Shown: piece by piece, positions 7,630 to 16,432 of the stretch
Layout of the letters: the number at the start of each line of letters is the position of its first letter
Numbering within the stretch: the first letter of the stretch is position 1
Origin: Streptomyces sp. AC550_RSS872
GTDB lineage: Bacteria > Actinomycetota > Actinomycetes > Streptomycetales > Streptomycetaceae
Length of the DNA: 41,589 nt
Reading direction: 5' to 3'
Assembly: GCF_019049285.1 (NCBI RefSeq)
Contig: NZ_JAGMUL010000055.1
Coordinates: forward strand, 1-41,589
Translations under genes and position numbers: made by a program
Notes under the pieces: generated by a model
Seen by the model: the letters and a program-made list of their open reading frames with translations, nothing else
The model's database searches: none
Told to the model about the DNA's origin: nothing

Positions 7630-9693
7630 GTGGCGAATGCTGAGCGCGGTGGGCGAGCGGCGGAGGCGCTGGGAGGAGCTACCGCCGTCGGGGCGGTCCA
7701 GGCACGCGTCCGGGTGGCACGGCTCGGGCTGTGGCTGATCGCCGCGATTCTCGCCGTACGGCAGGTGGCCGTCGTCCTCAGCACGCCGCGCGGGGAACGG
7801 CTGACGGATCTGGAGACCTGGGTCGGGCCCGAAGGCGTCCTGCATGTGAAGGGTTCGCTGTACGAGTCGACACAGTTCACCGGTACGCCGTTCGGCGGAC
7901 TCGTCCTGAAACCGCTCACCCGCGCCGCCGAGCAGGCCCTCGGCTGGGGCTGGACCTTCGGCACGCTGCTGCTGGTCGTCGCCCTCGGCCTGGTCGCCGC
8001 CCGCGCCCTGCCGCAGCCGGTGAGCCGCCGTACCTCGCTGCTCGCGGCCCCCGTCGCCGTCAGCCTGCTCATGCTGTCGCTGCCGGTGCGCAACGCCCTC
8101 TACCTCGGCCAGACCAGCATCATGCCGGTGCTGCTCGTCCTCCTCGGCTGCTTCGCGGTACGGGGCGAACGCGCCAGCGGCGTCCTCATCGGCCTCGCGG
8201 CCGCGCTTCAGCCGACCCTGCTGCTGTTCACCCCGCTGCTGTGGTTCACCGGCCGCCGCCCGGCCGCGCTGTCCACCGGCGCCACGTTCGCCGCGTGCAC
8301 GGCGGCCGCCTGGGTGGCGATGCCCCGTGACTCGTACACCTACTGGGTGCACCACATGGCCGGCGTCGGCCTCGGCGGACGCGCCGACGACCTCGGCAAC
8401 CAGTCCCTGCACGGCGCCCTGCTGCGGCTCGGGCTGACCGGGCCCCTGGAGATCGCGCTCTTCCTGCTCCTCGGAGCCGCCGTCGCCGTCCTCGCGCTGC
8501 GCCGCGCCGTGCGCTACGCCCACGACGGACAGCTCCTCCTCGCCGTCGCGATCACCGGCTGCGCCGCGATAGTCATGTCCCCGACCGCCTGGCAGCACCA
8601 GCTGCTGTGGGTGCTGCTCGCGGTCGTCGGGCAGGTCGGCAAGCGGGCGGGCGACCGGTACGTGTGGCCGGTCGCCGTCGTCCTCGTGATGACGCTGCCC
8701 GCCAAGATGATGGTGCCGGACAAGGTGATCCTCCACCCGCTGCGCGCCGACCTGGTCCTCCTGGCCGCGCTCGCCACGGCCGCCGTCGTCCCGTTCCTGT
8801 CGCGTACGTCGCCGTACTGGCAGACGCCGATCCCGACCCGGTACGCCGACCCGGTTCCCTCTCGCTTCCGGCACATCCCGCTGGTGGGAGCCCTGCGCCG
8901 GGTGATCACCCGCCCGAACCTGCTCTTCGAGCTCCTGCTGATCCGGGTCACCTACTACGTGTACGCCCAGATCCGCCTCGCCGCGGCCGGCGACTCCCAC
9001 TCGGCCGGCCGGGTCACCGCCGAGGAGCACGGCCGGGAGATCCACTCCGTCGAACGCGCCCTGCACCTCGATATCGAGCACTGGGCCAACCACGCCGTCG
9101 TGAAGGTCGACTGGCTCCGGAACTTCTTCGACTTCTACTACGAGTCGTTCCACTTCGGCGTGCCGCTCACGATCCTCGCCGTCCTGTACTGGCGCCGCCC
9201 CGTCGAGTACCGCTGGGCCCGTACCGCGATCGGCTTCGCGACGGTGTTCGCCCTGATCGGCTTCTGGCTCTACCCGCTCGCCCCGCCCCGCCTGATGCCC
9301 GGCCTCGGCTTCATCGACACGGTCCACGGCCCCCAGGACTTCACCCGGCCCGACTACGGCACGCTGACCGAACTCACCAACCAGTACGCCGCGATGCCGT
9401 CCCTGCACTTCGGCTGGTCCCTCTGGTGCGGCCTCGTCATCCTCGTCCTCGCCCCCAAGTGGTGGATGAAGGCCCTCGGCCTCCTCCACCCCCTCTTCAC
9501 CGCCATCGCGATCGTCGTCACCGGCAACCACTGGGTCCTGGACGCGGCCGGCGGAGCGGTGGTCGTGGGCGCGGGCTTCGGGGTGACGTACCTGTTCCAG
9601 GGGCCGCGCGCCCGGACGGTGACGGCACAGGCGGAGAAGGACCAGGTCAGCAGTGGCTCCCCGACCCCGCTGAAGGACGGTACTCCGAGCTGA
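7630..9693 (+). CDS. GT87-type membrane glycosyltransferase fused to a PAP2 (inositol-phosphoceramide-synthase-like) phosphatase
   Basis: This 687-aa polytopic protein has two modules. Residues 20-400 look like a GT87/GT-C polyprenyl-phosphate-dependent mannosyltransferase with many TM helices and an early lumenal acidic loop (LTDLETW). Residues 440-675 form a PAP2_3 domain. Its core is MPSLHFGW (H593) and GNHWVLDAAGG (H634, D638), and SLH replaces the more common SGH, as in Aur1-type enzymes. GTG 7630 follows GGGAGG with a loose spacing; GTG 7591 is an alternative start. The 3' end overlaps the convergent gene by 47 nt. Acting on lipid-linked sugars or phospholipids at the outer membrane face is the likely job, but the substrate is unknown. 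Confidence 0.85.
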   Translation: MANAERGGRAAEALGGATAVGAVQARVRVARLGLWLIAAILAVRQVAVVLSTPRGERLTDLETWVGPEGVLHVKGSLYESTQFTGTPFGGLVLKPLTRAAEQALGWGWTFGTLLLVVALGLVAARALPQPVSRRTSLLAAPVAVSLLMLSLPVRNALYLGQTSIMPVLLVLLGCFAVRGERASGVLIGLAAALQPTLLLFTPLLWFTGRRPAALSTGATFAACTAAAWVAMPRDSYTYWVHHMAGVGLGGRADDLGNQSLHGALLRLGLTGPLEIALFLLLGAAVAVLALRRAVRYAHDGQLLLAVAITGCAAIVMSPTAWQHQLLWVLLAVVGQVGKRAGDRYVWPVAVVLVMTLPAKMMVPDKVILHPLRADLVLLAALATAAVVPFLSRTSPYWQTPIPTRYADPVPSRFRHIPLVGALRRVITRPNLLFELLLIRVTYYVYAQIRLAAAGDSHSAGRVTAEEHGREIHSVERALHLDIEHWANHAVVKVDWLRNFFDFYYESFHFGVPLTILAVLYWRRPVEYRWARTAIGFATVFALIGFWLYPLAPPRLMPGLGFIDTVHGPQDFTRPDYGTLTELTNQYAAMPSLHFGWSLWCGLVILVLAPKWWMKALGLLHPLFTAIAIVVTGNHWVLDAAGGAVVVGAGFGVTYLFQGPRARTVTAQAEKDQVSSGSPTPLKDGTPS

Positions 9694-11323
9694 TCCGGTA
9701 GTCGCCGGGGGCGGAGACCGAGAGGCGGGTGAACTCGCCCCGCGGCGCGAGGCAGCCGCCGCCGTCCACGCGCAGCCACGGCGAATGGGCGATCCGTACG
9801 GTGGTCGTGCCCGCCCGGGGGAGGCGTACGACGAGGTCGGCGCTGGACGTCGACACGACCGTCGCGGGGGCGGAGACCAGCGGTACCGCGTCCCGCACCC
9901 GGTACACGCGCCAGTGCGCGTCCTGCCATACCGGCTCCAGCCACTCGGGCCGGTCCTCGCGTATCAGGCGGGCCTCGACCTTGGCGTAGCCGTCGGGCCT
10001 GCCGAGGGGGAGGACGACGTAGCCGACGGCCCAGCGGTCAAGCCAGGCCCGGTAGGTGGTGGCCGAGAAGGAGCCGTCGTAGAAGAGGCGGGCCCGCTCC
10101 ATGTCGAGCTGGCGGTTCCAGCCGCGGGCCATGTTGACGTACGGGGCGAGGCCGCTGGCCTCGCGGTGGTTGCGGGCCGGGACGACCTCGACGCGGGTGC
10201 GGTCGGCGCCGAGGCGGTCGAGGGCGCGGACCACTCCGTGGGTCTCGGTGGCCCAGGCGGGCACCTTCGTGGAGACGTAGAGGTCGTCGCCGGTCTTCTT
10301 GCCGACCCAGGCGACGGAGAAGACGAGCGCGGTGATCAGCAGGTTCCGTCGGAGCTTCGCGAGGCGGGGCTGGGCGACCAGGACGGCCAGGAGAGCCGCG
10401 GGGGCGAAGAGCTCGGCGAAGCGCTCCACGTTCGTGCCGATGGGGGAGGGAATGAGGTACGTCAGGACGGCCCCCGCCGCGTACACGGCACCGCTCCACC
10501 GGGCGACCCGCCACGACCGCGGGGCGAGGAATGTCACGGCCAGGCCCAGGAAGAAGGGCGGCCATATGCGGTCCGCGAACATCAGCTGCTCGCCCTTGAA
10601 GGGGAAGAGGAGGGTCGTCGCGCCGACGGTGACCGCGGGCGGGAGAAGCAGGGTGAGAGCGCGGCGGTAGTCCCGGGTCAGGAGGAAGGCGGCACCCACG
10701 ACCACCAGGAACAGGCCGGCCACCGGGCTCGCCATCGTCGCGAGGGCGGCGTAGGCGCCGGCCAGGACGATCCGTCGCTCCCGGGAGAGCAGCAGACACG
10801 CGGCGAGTCCGAAGGCCACGCCGAGGGCGAAGGTGGTGCGGCCGGAGGCCACGTTGCACCACAGGGCGAAGGACGCGAGCAGGGCCGGGCCCAGGGGTCT
10901 TCGGAGCCCCTCGACCCGGGTGATCAGGACGGCCGCGAGCCAGGTCGCCGCCAGCCCCGAGACGACGGTGACCGCCCGGACGCCCAGCGAGGCCATCAGG
11001 TACGGGGATATCAGGCTGTAGTTGGCGGTGTGGGTGCCGCCGTACCAGAAGAGGTTGTAGGCCGAGCCGCCGTGCCGCGTCGCGAAGTCGGTCCACGCGT
11101 ACTGGGCGGCCAGGTCGCCGCCTCCGGTGGCGAGGAACGCCCACCAGAGGGCGTAGAAGGGGACGGTGGGGAGTGTGGCCAGGAGCGGGATGCGGTGGCG
11201 GGTCCACACCCTGCGCAGCAGCTGGTTCCGGGCAGGGGGCGCCGCCTGCGAGGCTGGGGCGTGGGTGAGTTGCTCGGCTTGGGCCACGTGATCGAAGACG
11301 TGGAATGGGGGAGAAGCGTTCAT
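9647..11323 (-). CDS. Polytopic membrane protein with extracytoplasmic C-terminal domain, GT-C-like
   Basis: This 558-aa protein has a cytoplasmic N-tail of about 45 residues, then roughly ten or more hydrophobic helices to about residue 365 (for example LLATLPTVPFYALWWAFLAT). A soluble region of about 190 residues follows. The soluble part has YVVLPLGRPDGYAKVEARL and a strand-rich end with a Cys pair in the last 35 residues (GGGCLAPRG ... GSHC). The layout, loop-rich TMs then a lumenal domain, recalls GT-C glycosyltransferases and similar Streptomyces proteins that are loosely annotated as transporters. I do not recognise a catalytic motif. Its ATG overlaps the stop of the caspase gene by 4 nt (ATGA), so it is translationally coupled to that gene. 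Confidence 0.75.
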   Translation of the reverse strand: MNASPPFHVFDHVAQAEQLTHAPASQAAPPARNQLLRRVWTRHRIPLLATLPTVPFYALWWAFLATGGGDLAAQYAWTDFATRHGGSAYNLFWYGGTHTANYSLISPYLMASLGVRAVTVVSGLAATWLAAVLITRVEGLRRPLGPALLASFALWCNVASGRTTFALGVAFGLAACLLLSRERRIVLAGAYAALATMASPVAGLFLVVVGAAFLLTRDYRRALTLLLPPAVTVGATTLLFPFKGEQLMFADRIWPPFFLGLAVTFLAPRSWRVARWSGAVYAAGAVLTYLIPSPIGTNVERFAELFAPAALLAVLVAQPRLAKLRRNLLITALVFSVAWVGKKTGDDLYVSTKVPAWATETHGVVRALDRLGADRTRVEVVPARNHREASGLAPYVNMARGWNRQLDMERARLFYDGSFSATTYRAWLDRWAVGYVVLPLGRPDGYAKVEARLIREDRPEWLEPVWQDAHWRVYRVRDAVPLVSAPATVVSTSSADLVVRLPRAGTTTVRIAHSPWLRVDGGGCLAPRGEFTRLSVSAPGDYRISSEYRPSAGSGSHC

Positions 11324-14300
11324 CGGCGGGTGAAGACGGCCACGTCGCTTCCGAAGGTGCAGGCCAGGGTGTCGGATCCGGGGAGGAGCAGGGCTTTGGA
11401 GGCTCCGGAGACATGGATGACGTCGAGAGCGGTGCGGTCAGTGAGGTCCCATATGCGGATCGTGTTGTCATAGGAGCTGGTGACCGCGACCGGGTGGCCG
11501 TCGACCAGGGTGCACGTCACCCAGAACGTCGGCTTGCTGTGGCCGGTCATCGGCTCGCCGAGCGGCTGACCTGTTCTGAGGTCCCAGACCCGTAGGGCGT
11601 GGTCCATTCCACAGGTCACCAACAGGGGGTGATCGGCTGTCCCGCCGCACGCCAGGGACCTCGCGTGGTGCTGGAACTCGGCGACGGGCCGTTGGGTTGC
11701 CAGATCCCAGATCCGCGTACCCTCGCTGTCCGAGGTGATGGCGAGCGGGCGACCGTCCAGGACGGTGCATGTGCGTTTTGTGTGCAGCTCCCGGTCACCT
11801 CGAAGAGGCGGGTAGAGGGCCTTACCCGTTTCGAGGTCCCACACGCAGGTTGTGCCGTCCAACGACCAGCCAAGGGCGACAAGGCGACCCTCGACGACCG
11901 CGCACGTCACACCAGTCACGTCGGTGGTGGAGCCTTCGAGCGGTGGGCCTACGGGCTGCCAGGTCTCCAGGTCTCGGGCTTGCAGCCTGCCGTCCAGGGA
12001 GCCGGTGACGACGACCTGGCGACCTCGCAGCACGGTACATGCCGTGGCAGCCCACGACCTTTGCGCGGGGCCCTTCAAGGGTTCGCCGACGGGTAGGCCC
12101 GTGCTCACGTCCCATCTGCGCACCGTGTGGTCGGCGGCGCTGGTGACAAAGACCGGTCGACCCTTGAGGACCCCGAGATCTGCGGCGCAGATCAAGTCGG
12201 TGTGACCGATCACGGGTCGGCCGAGGGCCTTGCGGGTGGTCAGGTCCCAGATCCGAACCGTGTCCCACGCGCTGCTCACCACGATCGGCTGTCCGGCCAA
12301 CGACGTGCAGGTCAGCGACCCCATTGCCATGGTGTGGCCAGTGAGGAGCGCGATCTCCCGACACGTCGTGAGGTCCACGACCCTCATCGTGTAGTCGGAG
12401 CCGACGACGGCGACCGGACGGCCGTCCAGCCTTGTGCACGCCACCGCCTCAAGCCAGTTGTCAGGACCTTCGAAGGTTCCCAGAAGCCGCCATGTCTCCA
12501 GATCCCACAAGTGCACCTGCTCTGTGACTCCGCAGAAGACGACGACGGGGTGCCCGTCCAGTTCCGTGCACGCCATCTTGCTCGCCCAGAAAGGGCTGTC
12601 CGACGGCAGCCGCATCAGCTCTCGACGAGTCGCCAGGTCCCACATGGACAGGTCGGGGCCTGTGACGACGACCGGGCGGTCACGCACCGTGGCCACTGCC
12701 AGTGGGCACACACGATCACCCACGTCCATGGGCTCGCCCATCGGCCGTCCGGTGGTGAGGTCCCAGATCCGCACGGTGGTGTCGGTGGCGTCTGATCCGG
12801 TGACGGCGATCGGCCGGCCGTCCAGTGCCGTGCAGACCACTGCCGCCACGCTGCCGGTGTGGCCGGTCATGGGTGTGCCGATGGGGCGTCCGGTGGTGAG
12901 GTCCCAGATTCGCACGGTCTTGTCATCTGATCCGGTGACGGCGATCGGCCGGCCGTTCAGTGCCGTGCAGGCCACTGACCTCACGCTGCCGGTGTGGCCG
13001 GTCATGGGGGAGCCGATGGGCCGTCCGGTGGTCAGGTCCCAGATCCGCACCGTCGTGTCCGTCGAAGCGGTGACGGCGATCGTGCGGCCTTCCACCTCCG
13101 CGCACGCCACGTCCAACACGGCTCCGTCGTGGCCCGTGAGAACGTTGCGCAGATTGCCGTCCACATGGGAGCCGGACGCGGCGACGGGTTTCCAGGCCGA
13201 CTCCGGGGACCGGCTGTTGAACGCTTCCAGTAGAGAGGGCTCGTTGTAGCGGGCGGCGTCCAGGGCGAGGACCTGGCGGCGCGCGCCCGCGTCGAGGTGC
13301 CAGTGCACTTCGAGGGACGCACGGTAGATCGCGGCGTGGAGCCGGGCGGTGTCACTCTCGACTTCCAACAAGAGGGGCACAAGGGAGTCGGTGTCGGCGT
13401 GGACGAGGTACTCGGGTTCCGCCACCAGACCGTCGAGCAGGCCCGCCCGGGACGCGTGGACGGCGATGTGGCGGAGGGCATAGGGGTGGGCGCGCGCCCA
13501 GTCGCGGCCGCCGTCGAGCCCAGGGGGCACCGCACGCCGCAGAGCATCGGTGAACGCCCGATGCGCCTCCCCCAAGTCCCGCCCCTGCCGCAGATACTCC
13601 GCCATCGCCTCGTGATACAGCCGGTACACCGACCGCCCGTCCTCGACGGCCTCCACCACATACGCCCCCGCGTCCCGCCGCAGCTGACGCAGGTCCTCGT
13701 TGGTGTACCGCCGCCCCGACAGCTCCGAGGCGAGTGGCGCCCAGATGTCCTCCCAGGGCAGGCCCTGGCCCTCGGCGTAGGCCAGCGGTCGCAACAGGTC
13801 GAGGATCTGGTCGGCGCCCTCGCCGAAGCGCTGGTGCAGGTCGCGGTGCATGGCGTCGGCCGCGGCGCTCGGGAGTGAGCGGCGCCAGACGGTGTTCCGG
13901 GGATCGGGCAGTACGGGTGTCGCGGCCAGTGTGCCGGCGGTGATGCGGGCGACGAGGAAGGAGTGGCCCGCCGCCGCGGCGACCGCCCGGGCCACCCCGA
14001 GACGTAGATCGTTCTCGCATTCCAGGTACGGCGACTCAGGGTGCGCGTCGACCAGGTTGCGGACCGCGTAGGCCAGCACCGCCTGCGGATCGGCGTACCG
14101 GGGCGAGTCCAGGTCGACCTGGTCGCCCCGCTCCAGTCCCAGCGGGGCCAGGAGGTGCGGCCGGGTGCCCAGCAGCAGCCTCAGACGGTCTCCCGCCAGT
14201 TCCATCAGCGGTCGCAGCACCTGGCCGCACAGGGCGCTCGGCGTCGCCGCCTCGTCCAGGCCGTCGATCAGTACCACGCGAGGACGGTCCGGTTCCGGCC

Positions 14301-15525
14301 CCGCGTTGAGGTGGTTCAACAGGTCCGCCACCGCCTCCACCGGCGGCAGCCGCAACGCCGCCGCCAGCGCCCGCACCACCTGCTGGTCGGTGAGGTTCTG
14401 GGCGTACACCGCCGTACGGATCGCCCTCGACGGCGGCAGCAGCTCCGCGCTCAGCCCCAGGCTCGACAACGGCACCGTCCGCCGGTACTCCGGATCACTC
14501 ACCGCGGCCAACAGCCCCAGCACCGCCGTCTTGCCGGAGCCGGGGTCGCCCGTCACCACCAACGCGGGCCGCTCGTACGGTAGTTCAGTGAGCCAGGCCG
14601 TGATGTCCCGCAACGCCCGGTGCCGCCCGGAGAACCACCATCCCACCCGCTCCTCGTCCCGGTGCCCCATCGCCCGCCGCAGCAACCGGGTCCGGAACTC
14701 CACGTCCCGTCGGCTGTCCTGCTCCTCCCACTCCGCCGCCTGTTGCAGGGCCATGTCGGTGTGCGAGAGCCGGTTGCTGTGCTTGGCGTTGGGGAGAAAG
14801 GGCGGGATCTCGCCGGTGAGGCCGATGATCTCCCAGCCGATGTGCTGGAAGTCGGGGCGCTTGGGGTTGTTGCGGGTGGCCTCGACGACCGCGCCCAGGG
14901 AGAGCAGAGGGGGCGTGTAACCGGCCGTGGCGAGGCTGTTCACCGCCTCCGCCAGCAGCTCGGGGAAGGCACCCGTCTGTGCCAGCTCGTTCGGCTGCGC
15001 GGACGTGATGACAGCGAGGCCCGCGTCCTTCTCCCGCCAGCTGTTCTTCAACTTGGCCATGGCGGCGAGCAGTTCATTGCCGCCCTGACCCGAGAAACAG
15101 GTGTCCAGCATCAGCAGCAGGCGCCGCACCTTCGTCCCGGCGAGGATCTTCCGGGCCAGGGTGCTCGGCGGCAGCGCGTCGTGCAGGTCGTCGGGGTTGG
15201 TGTCCGAGGCGAGGAGTACGTACTCGTCGTTGTCGAGCAGTTCGCCGTGCCCGGCGATGTAGACCGCCACGATGTCGTCCGCCCGCCGCTCCGGTGAGCG
15301 ACAGAACTCCCGTAGTTCCCGCAGCAGTTGCTGCTGGGTCGGGTTCGCGCCCAGGTCGGAGACGTGCTTGTAGCCGAGCTTGGTCGTGAACAGCTCCACC
15401 AGCGTGCGGCGCGCCTCGACCAGCCCCGGTCGGTCCCACTCCGGCGCGTGCGGGTAGTGGCTGACCGCGGTGGCGATGAGGAAGCGGCGCGGCCCGCCGT
15501 CCCCGGCAGCCGTACCGTCGCTCAT
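11320..15525 (-). CDS. Caspase (p20)-NACHT/STAND NTPase-WD40 protein
   Basis: This 1401-aa three-module protein has the following layout. Residues 14-240 form a caspase-like C14 peptidase with His93 (VYIAGHGE) and Cys143 (LMLDTCFSGQ), so the dyad is intact. Residues 300-600 form a P-loop STAND NTPase with Walker A GDPGSGKT (326-333) and Walker B VVLIDGLDEA (417-426). From about residue 810 onward there are thirteen recognisable WD motifs plus a closing blade, which fits two seven-bladed propellers. In this family the propeller is the sensor, the NTPase oligomerises, and the protease is the effector. It overlaps the hydrolase upstream and the membrane protein downstream by 4 nt each. An anti-phage or programmed-death role is inferred from architecture; the trigger and protease target are unknown. 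Confidence 0.93.
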   Translation of the reverse strand: MSDGTAAGDGGPRRFLIATAVSHYPHAPEWDRPGLVEARRTLVELFTTKLGYKHVSDLGANPTQQQLLRELREFCRSPERRADDIVAVYIAGHGELLDNDEYVLLASDTNPDDLHDALPPSTLARKILAGTKVRRLLLMLDTCFSGQGGNELLAAMAKLKNSWREKDAGLAVITSAQPNELAQTGAFPELLAEAVNSLATAGYTPPLLSLGAVVEATRNNPKRPDFQHIGWEIIGLTGEIPPFLPNAKHSNRLSHTDMALQQAAEWEEQDSRRDVEFRTRLLRRAMGHRDEERVGWWFSGRHRALRDITAWLTELPYERPALVVTGDPGSGKTAVLGLLAAVSDPEYRRTVPLSSLGLSAELLPPSRAIRTAVYAQNLTDQQVVRALAAALRLPPVEAVADLLNHLNAGPEPDRPRVVLIDGLDEAATPSALCGQVLRPLMELAGDRLRLLLGTRPHLLAPLGLERGDQVDLDSPRYADPQAVLAYAVRNLVDAHPESPYLECENDLRLGVARAVAAAAGHSFLVARITAGTLAATPVLPDPRNTVWRRSLPSAAADAMHRDLHQRFGEGADQILDLLRPLAYAEGQGLPWEDIWAPLASELSGRRYTNEDLRQLRRDAGAYVVEAVEDGRSVYRLYHEAMAEYLRQGRDLGEAHRAFTDALRRAVPPGLDGGRDWARAHPYALRHIAVHASRAGLLDGLVAEPEYLVHADTDSLVPLLLEVESDTARLHAAIYRASLEVHWHLDAGARRQVLALDAARYNEPSLLEAFNSRSPESAWKPVAASGSHVDGNLRNVLTGHDGAVLDVACAEVEGRTIAVTASTDTTVRIWDLTTGRPIGSPMTGHTGSVRSVACTALNGRPIAVTGSDDKTVRIWDLTTGRPIGTPMTGHTGSVAAVVCTALDGRPIAVTGSDATDTTVRIWDLTTGRPMGEPMDVGDRVCPLAVATVRDRPVVVTGPDLSMWDLATRRELMRLPSDSPFWASKMACTELDGHPVVVFCGVTEQVHLWDLETWRLLGTFEGPDNWLEAVACTRLDGRPVAVVGSDYTMRVVDLTTCREIALLTGHTMAMGSLTCTSLAGQPIVVSSAWDTVRIWDLTTRKALGRPVIGHTDLICAADLGVLKGRPVFVTSAADHTVRRWDVSTGLPVGEPLKGPAQRSWAATACTVLRGRQVVVTGSLDGRLQARDLETWQPVGPPLEGSTTDVTGVTCAVVEGRLVALGWSLDGTTCVWDLETGKALYPPLRGDRELHTKRTCTVLDGRPLAITSDSEGTRIWDLATQRPVAEFQHHARSLACGGTADHPLLVTCGMDHALRVWDLRTGQPLGEPMTGHSKPTFWVTCTLVDGHPVAVTSSYDNTIRIWDLTDRTALDVIHVSGASKALLLPGSDTLACTFGSDVAVFTRR
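12720..13080 (-). repeat. Nearly identical WD40-blade coding repeats
   Basis: Within the caspase gene the first WD blades are encoded by units of about 129 bp that are nearly identical. CGGTGACGGCGATCGGCCGG and GTGTGGCCGGTCATGGG recur with the same spacing, and the blades share VRIWDLTTGRP and PMTGHTGSV. Later blades are diverged. This points to recent unit duplication or gene conversion at the start of the propeller. Confidence 0.8.
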
Positions 15526-16388
15526 ACCAGCCCCTCCGCTACCGCCCGGCCCGTCTCCTTCGCGGTCAGGTACAGCGTGGCGTCGTGGGCGTGCGAGCCG
15601 TTGTGGACGACCTTCCCCGTCACCCCTTGCCCCGTCACCCCTTGCCCCGTCACTCCCGCACCGAAGAACAGGGACAGGTCCTTCACCGCCGCCACCACAT
15701 CACCCTCGTCGGCGATGTTCGTCCATGCCGTCGTGCCCGGCCAGCCGCCCGGTTCAGGGCGCAGCCGGTCGTACACCATCCGCATCCCCAGCGGCGACCC
15801 CAGCGTCACCAGCGCCCGCACCTGGTGGCCGGGCCGCGCGCACAGCGCCTCGTACGCCACGACCGAGCCCAGTGAGTGGGCGACGACGACCCGGGTGTCC
15901 GGCCCGATCGCCTCCTCCACCCGGCGCCGCGCCGCGGCCCGCAAGCCGTCGTCCGTCAGATAGCGACGCACCTGCTTCAGGTCGAACACCAGGGCCCGCA
16001 AGGAGATGTCGGCGAAGAAGCGGGAGTGCTGAAGCACCCGCAACGCCGTCTGCACCGCCCTCGGTGAACGCGCCAGCGTGTCCGTCGTACCGGGCGGGGG
16101 CACCCCGGGGTCGGTGCGGGCGCACTGGGCCCACCACTCCAGCAGGAGCTCGGCCTCGAAGCCGGCCTCGACGTCGTCCGGCATGAACACCGGGTCCCCG
16201 ACGCCGAGGGTGTGGCCCGGAGGGCGGAACAGGTCGCCGTAGAAGGCCATCCGCATCCCGTCCGGGCCCGGTCGTGGGCCGCCCGCCCGCTCCAGGCCGT
16301 CCGCGAGCGCCGGCTCCCAGTCCTTCAGCAGCGTGTTGCCGCCCAGCCGCTGCTTGCCCACCCCGTGCACACCGACGATTCGCGCCAT
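15522..16388 (-). CDS. Alpha/beta hydrolase (esterase/lipase-like) coupled to the caspase-STAND gene
   Basis: This 288-aa serine hydrolase has GVHGVGKQRLGG at residues 6-17 (oxyanion-hole region). The nucleophile elbow is VVVAHSLGSVVAY with Ser172. A likely Asp lies in IADEGDVVA and a likely His in NGSHAHDATLYL near residue 267. No signal peptide was seen, so it should be cytoplasmic. It ends in a 4-nt ATGA overlap with the caspase gene and is the first gene of that operon. A three-fold VTGQG repeat lies near residues 246-258. Its substrate is unknown. Pairing with a caspase suggests it may be a proteolytically activated lipase-type effector or a companion enzyme; that is inference. Confidence 0.88.
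   Translation of the reverse strand: MARIVGVHGVGKQRLGGNTLLKDWEPALADGLERAGGPRPGPDGMRMAFYGDLFRPPGHTLGVGDPVFMPDDVEAGFEAELLLEWWAQCARTDPGVPPPGTTDTLARSPRAVQTALRVLQHSRFFADISLRALVFDLKQVRRYLTDDGLRAAARRRVEEAIGPDTRVVVAHSLGSVVAYEALCARPGHQVRALVTLGSPLGMRMVYDRLRPEPGGWPGTTAWTNIADEGDVVAAVKDLSLFFGAGVTGQGVTGQGVTGKVVHNGSHAHDATLYLTAKETGRAVAEGLV
15616..15660. repeat. 15-bp tandem repeat, about 3 units, in the hydrolase gene
   Basis: CCCGTCACCCCTTGC occurs twice in tandem (15616-15645), followed by a diverged third unit. It encodes GVTGQGVTGQGVTG and keeps the frame. It sits in a loop just before the putative catalytic His, so copy number could vary without loss of frame. Confidence 0.85.
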
Positions 16389-16432
16389 CGCCTCGTCTGC
16401 CCCGTTCCCCGAACCGCGTAAGTCTCCTCACT

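Noticed and set aside
7456..9531. Minus-strand open frame of about 690 codons opposite the GT87-PAP2 gene
   Set aside because: It is Gly/Glu/Arg/Asp-rich with no domain, while the plus strand encodes a recognisable membrane enzyme.
9785..11473. Plus-strand open frame of 562 codons
   Set aside because: It is a low-complexity Gly/Glu/Arg shadow of the membrane-protein gene on the minus strand.
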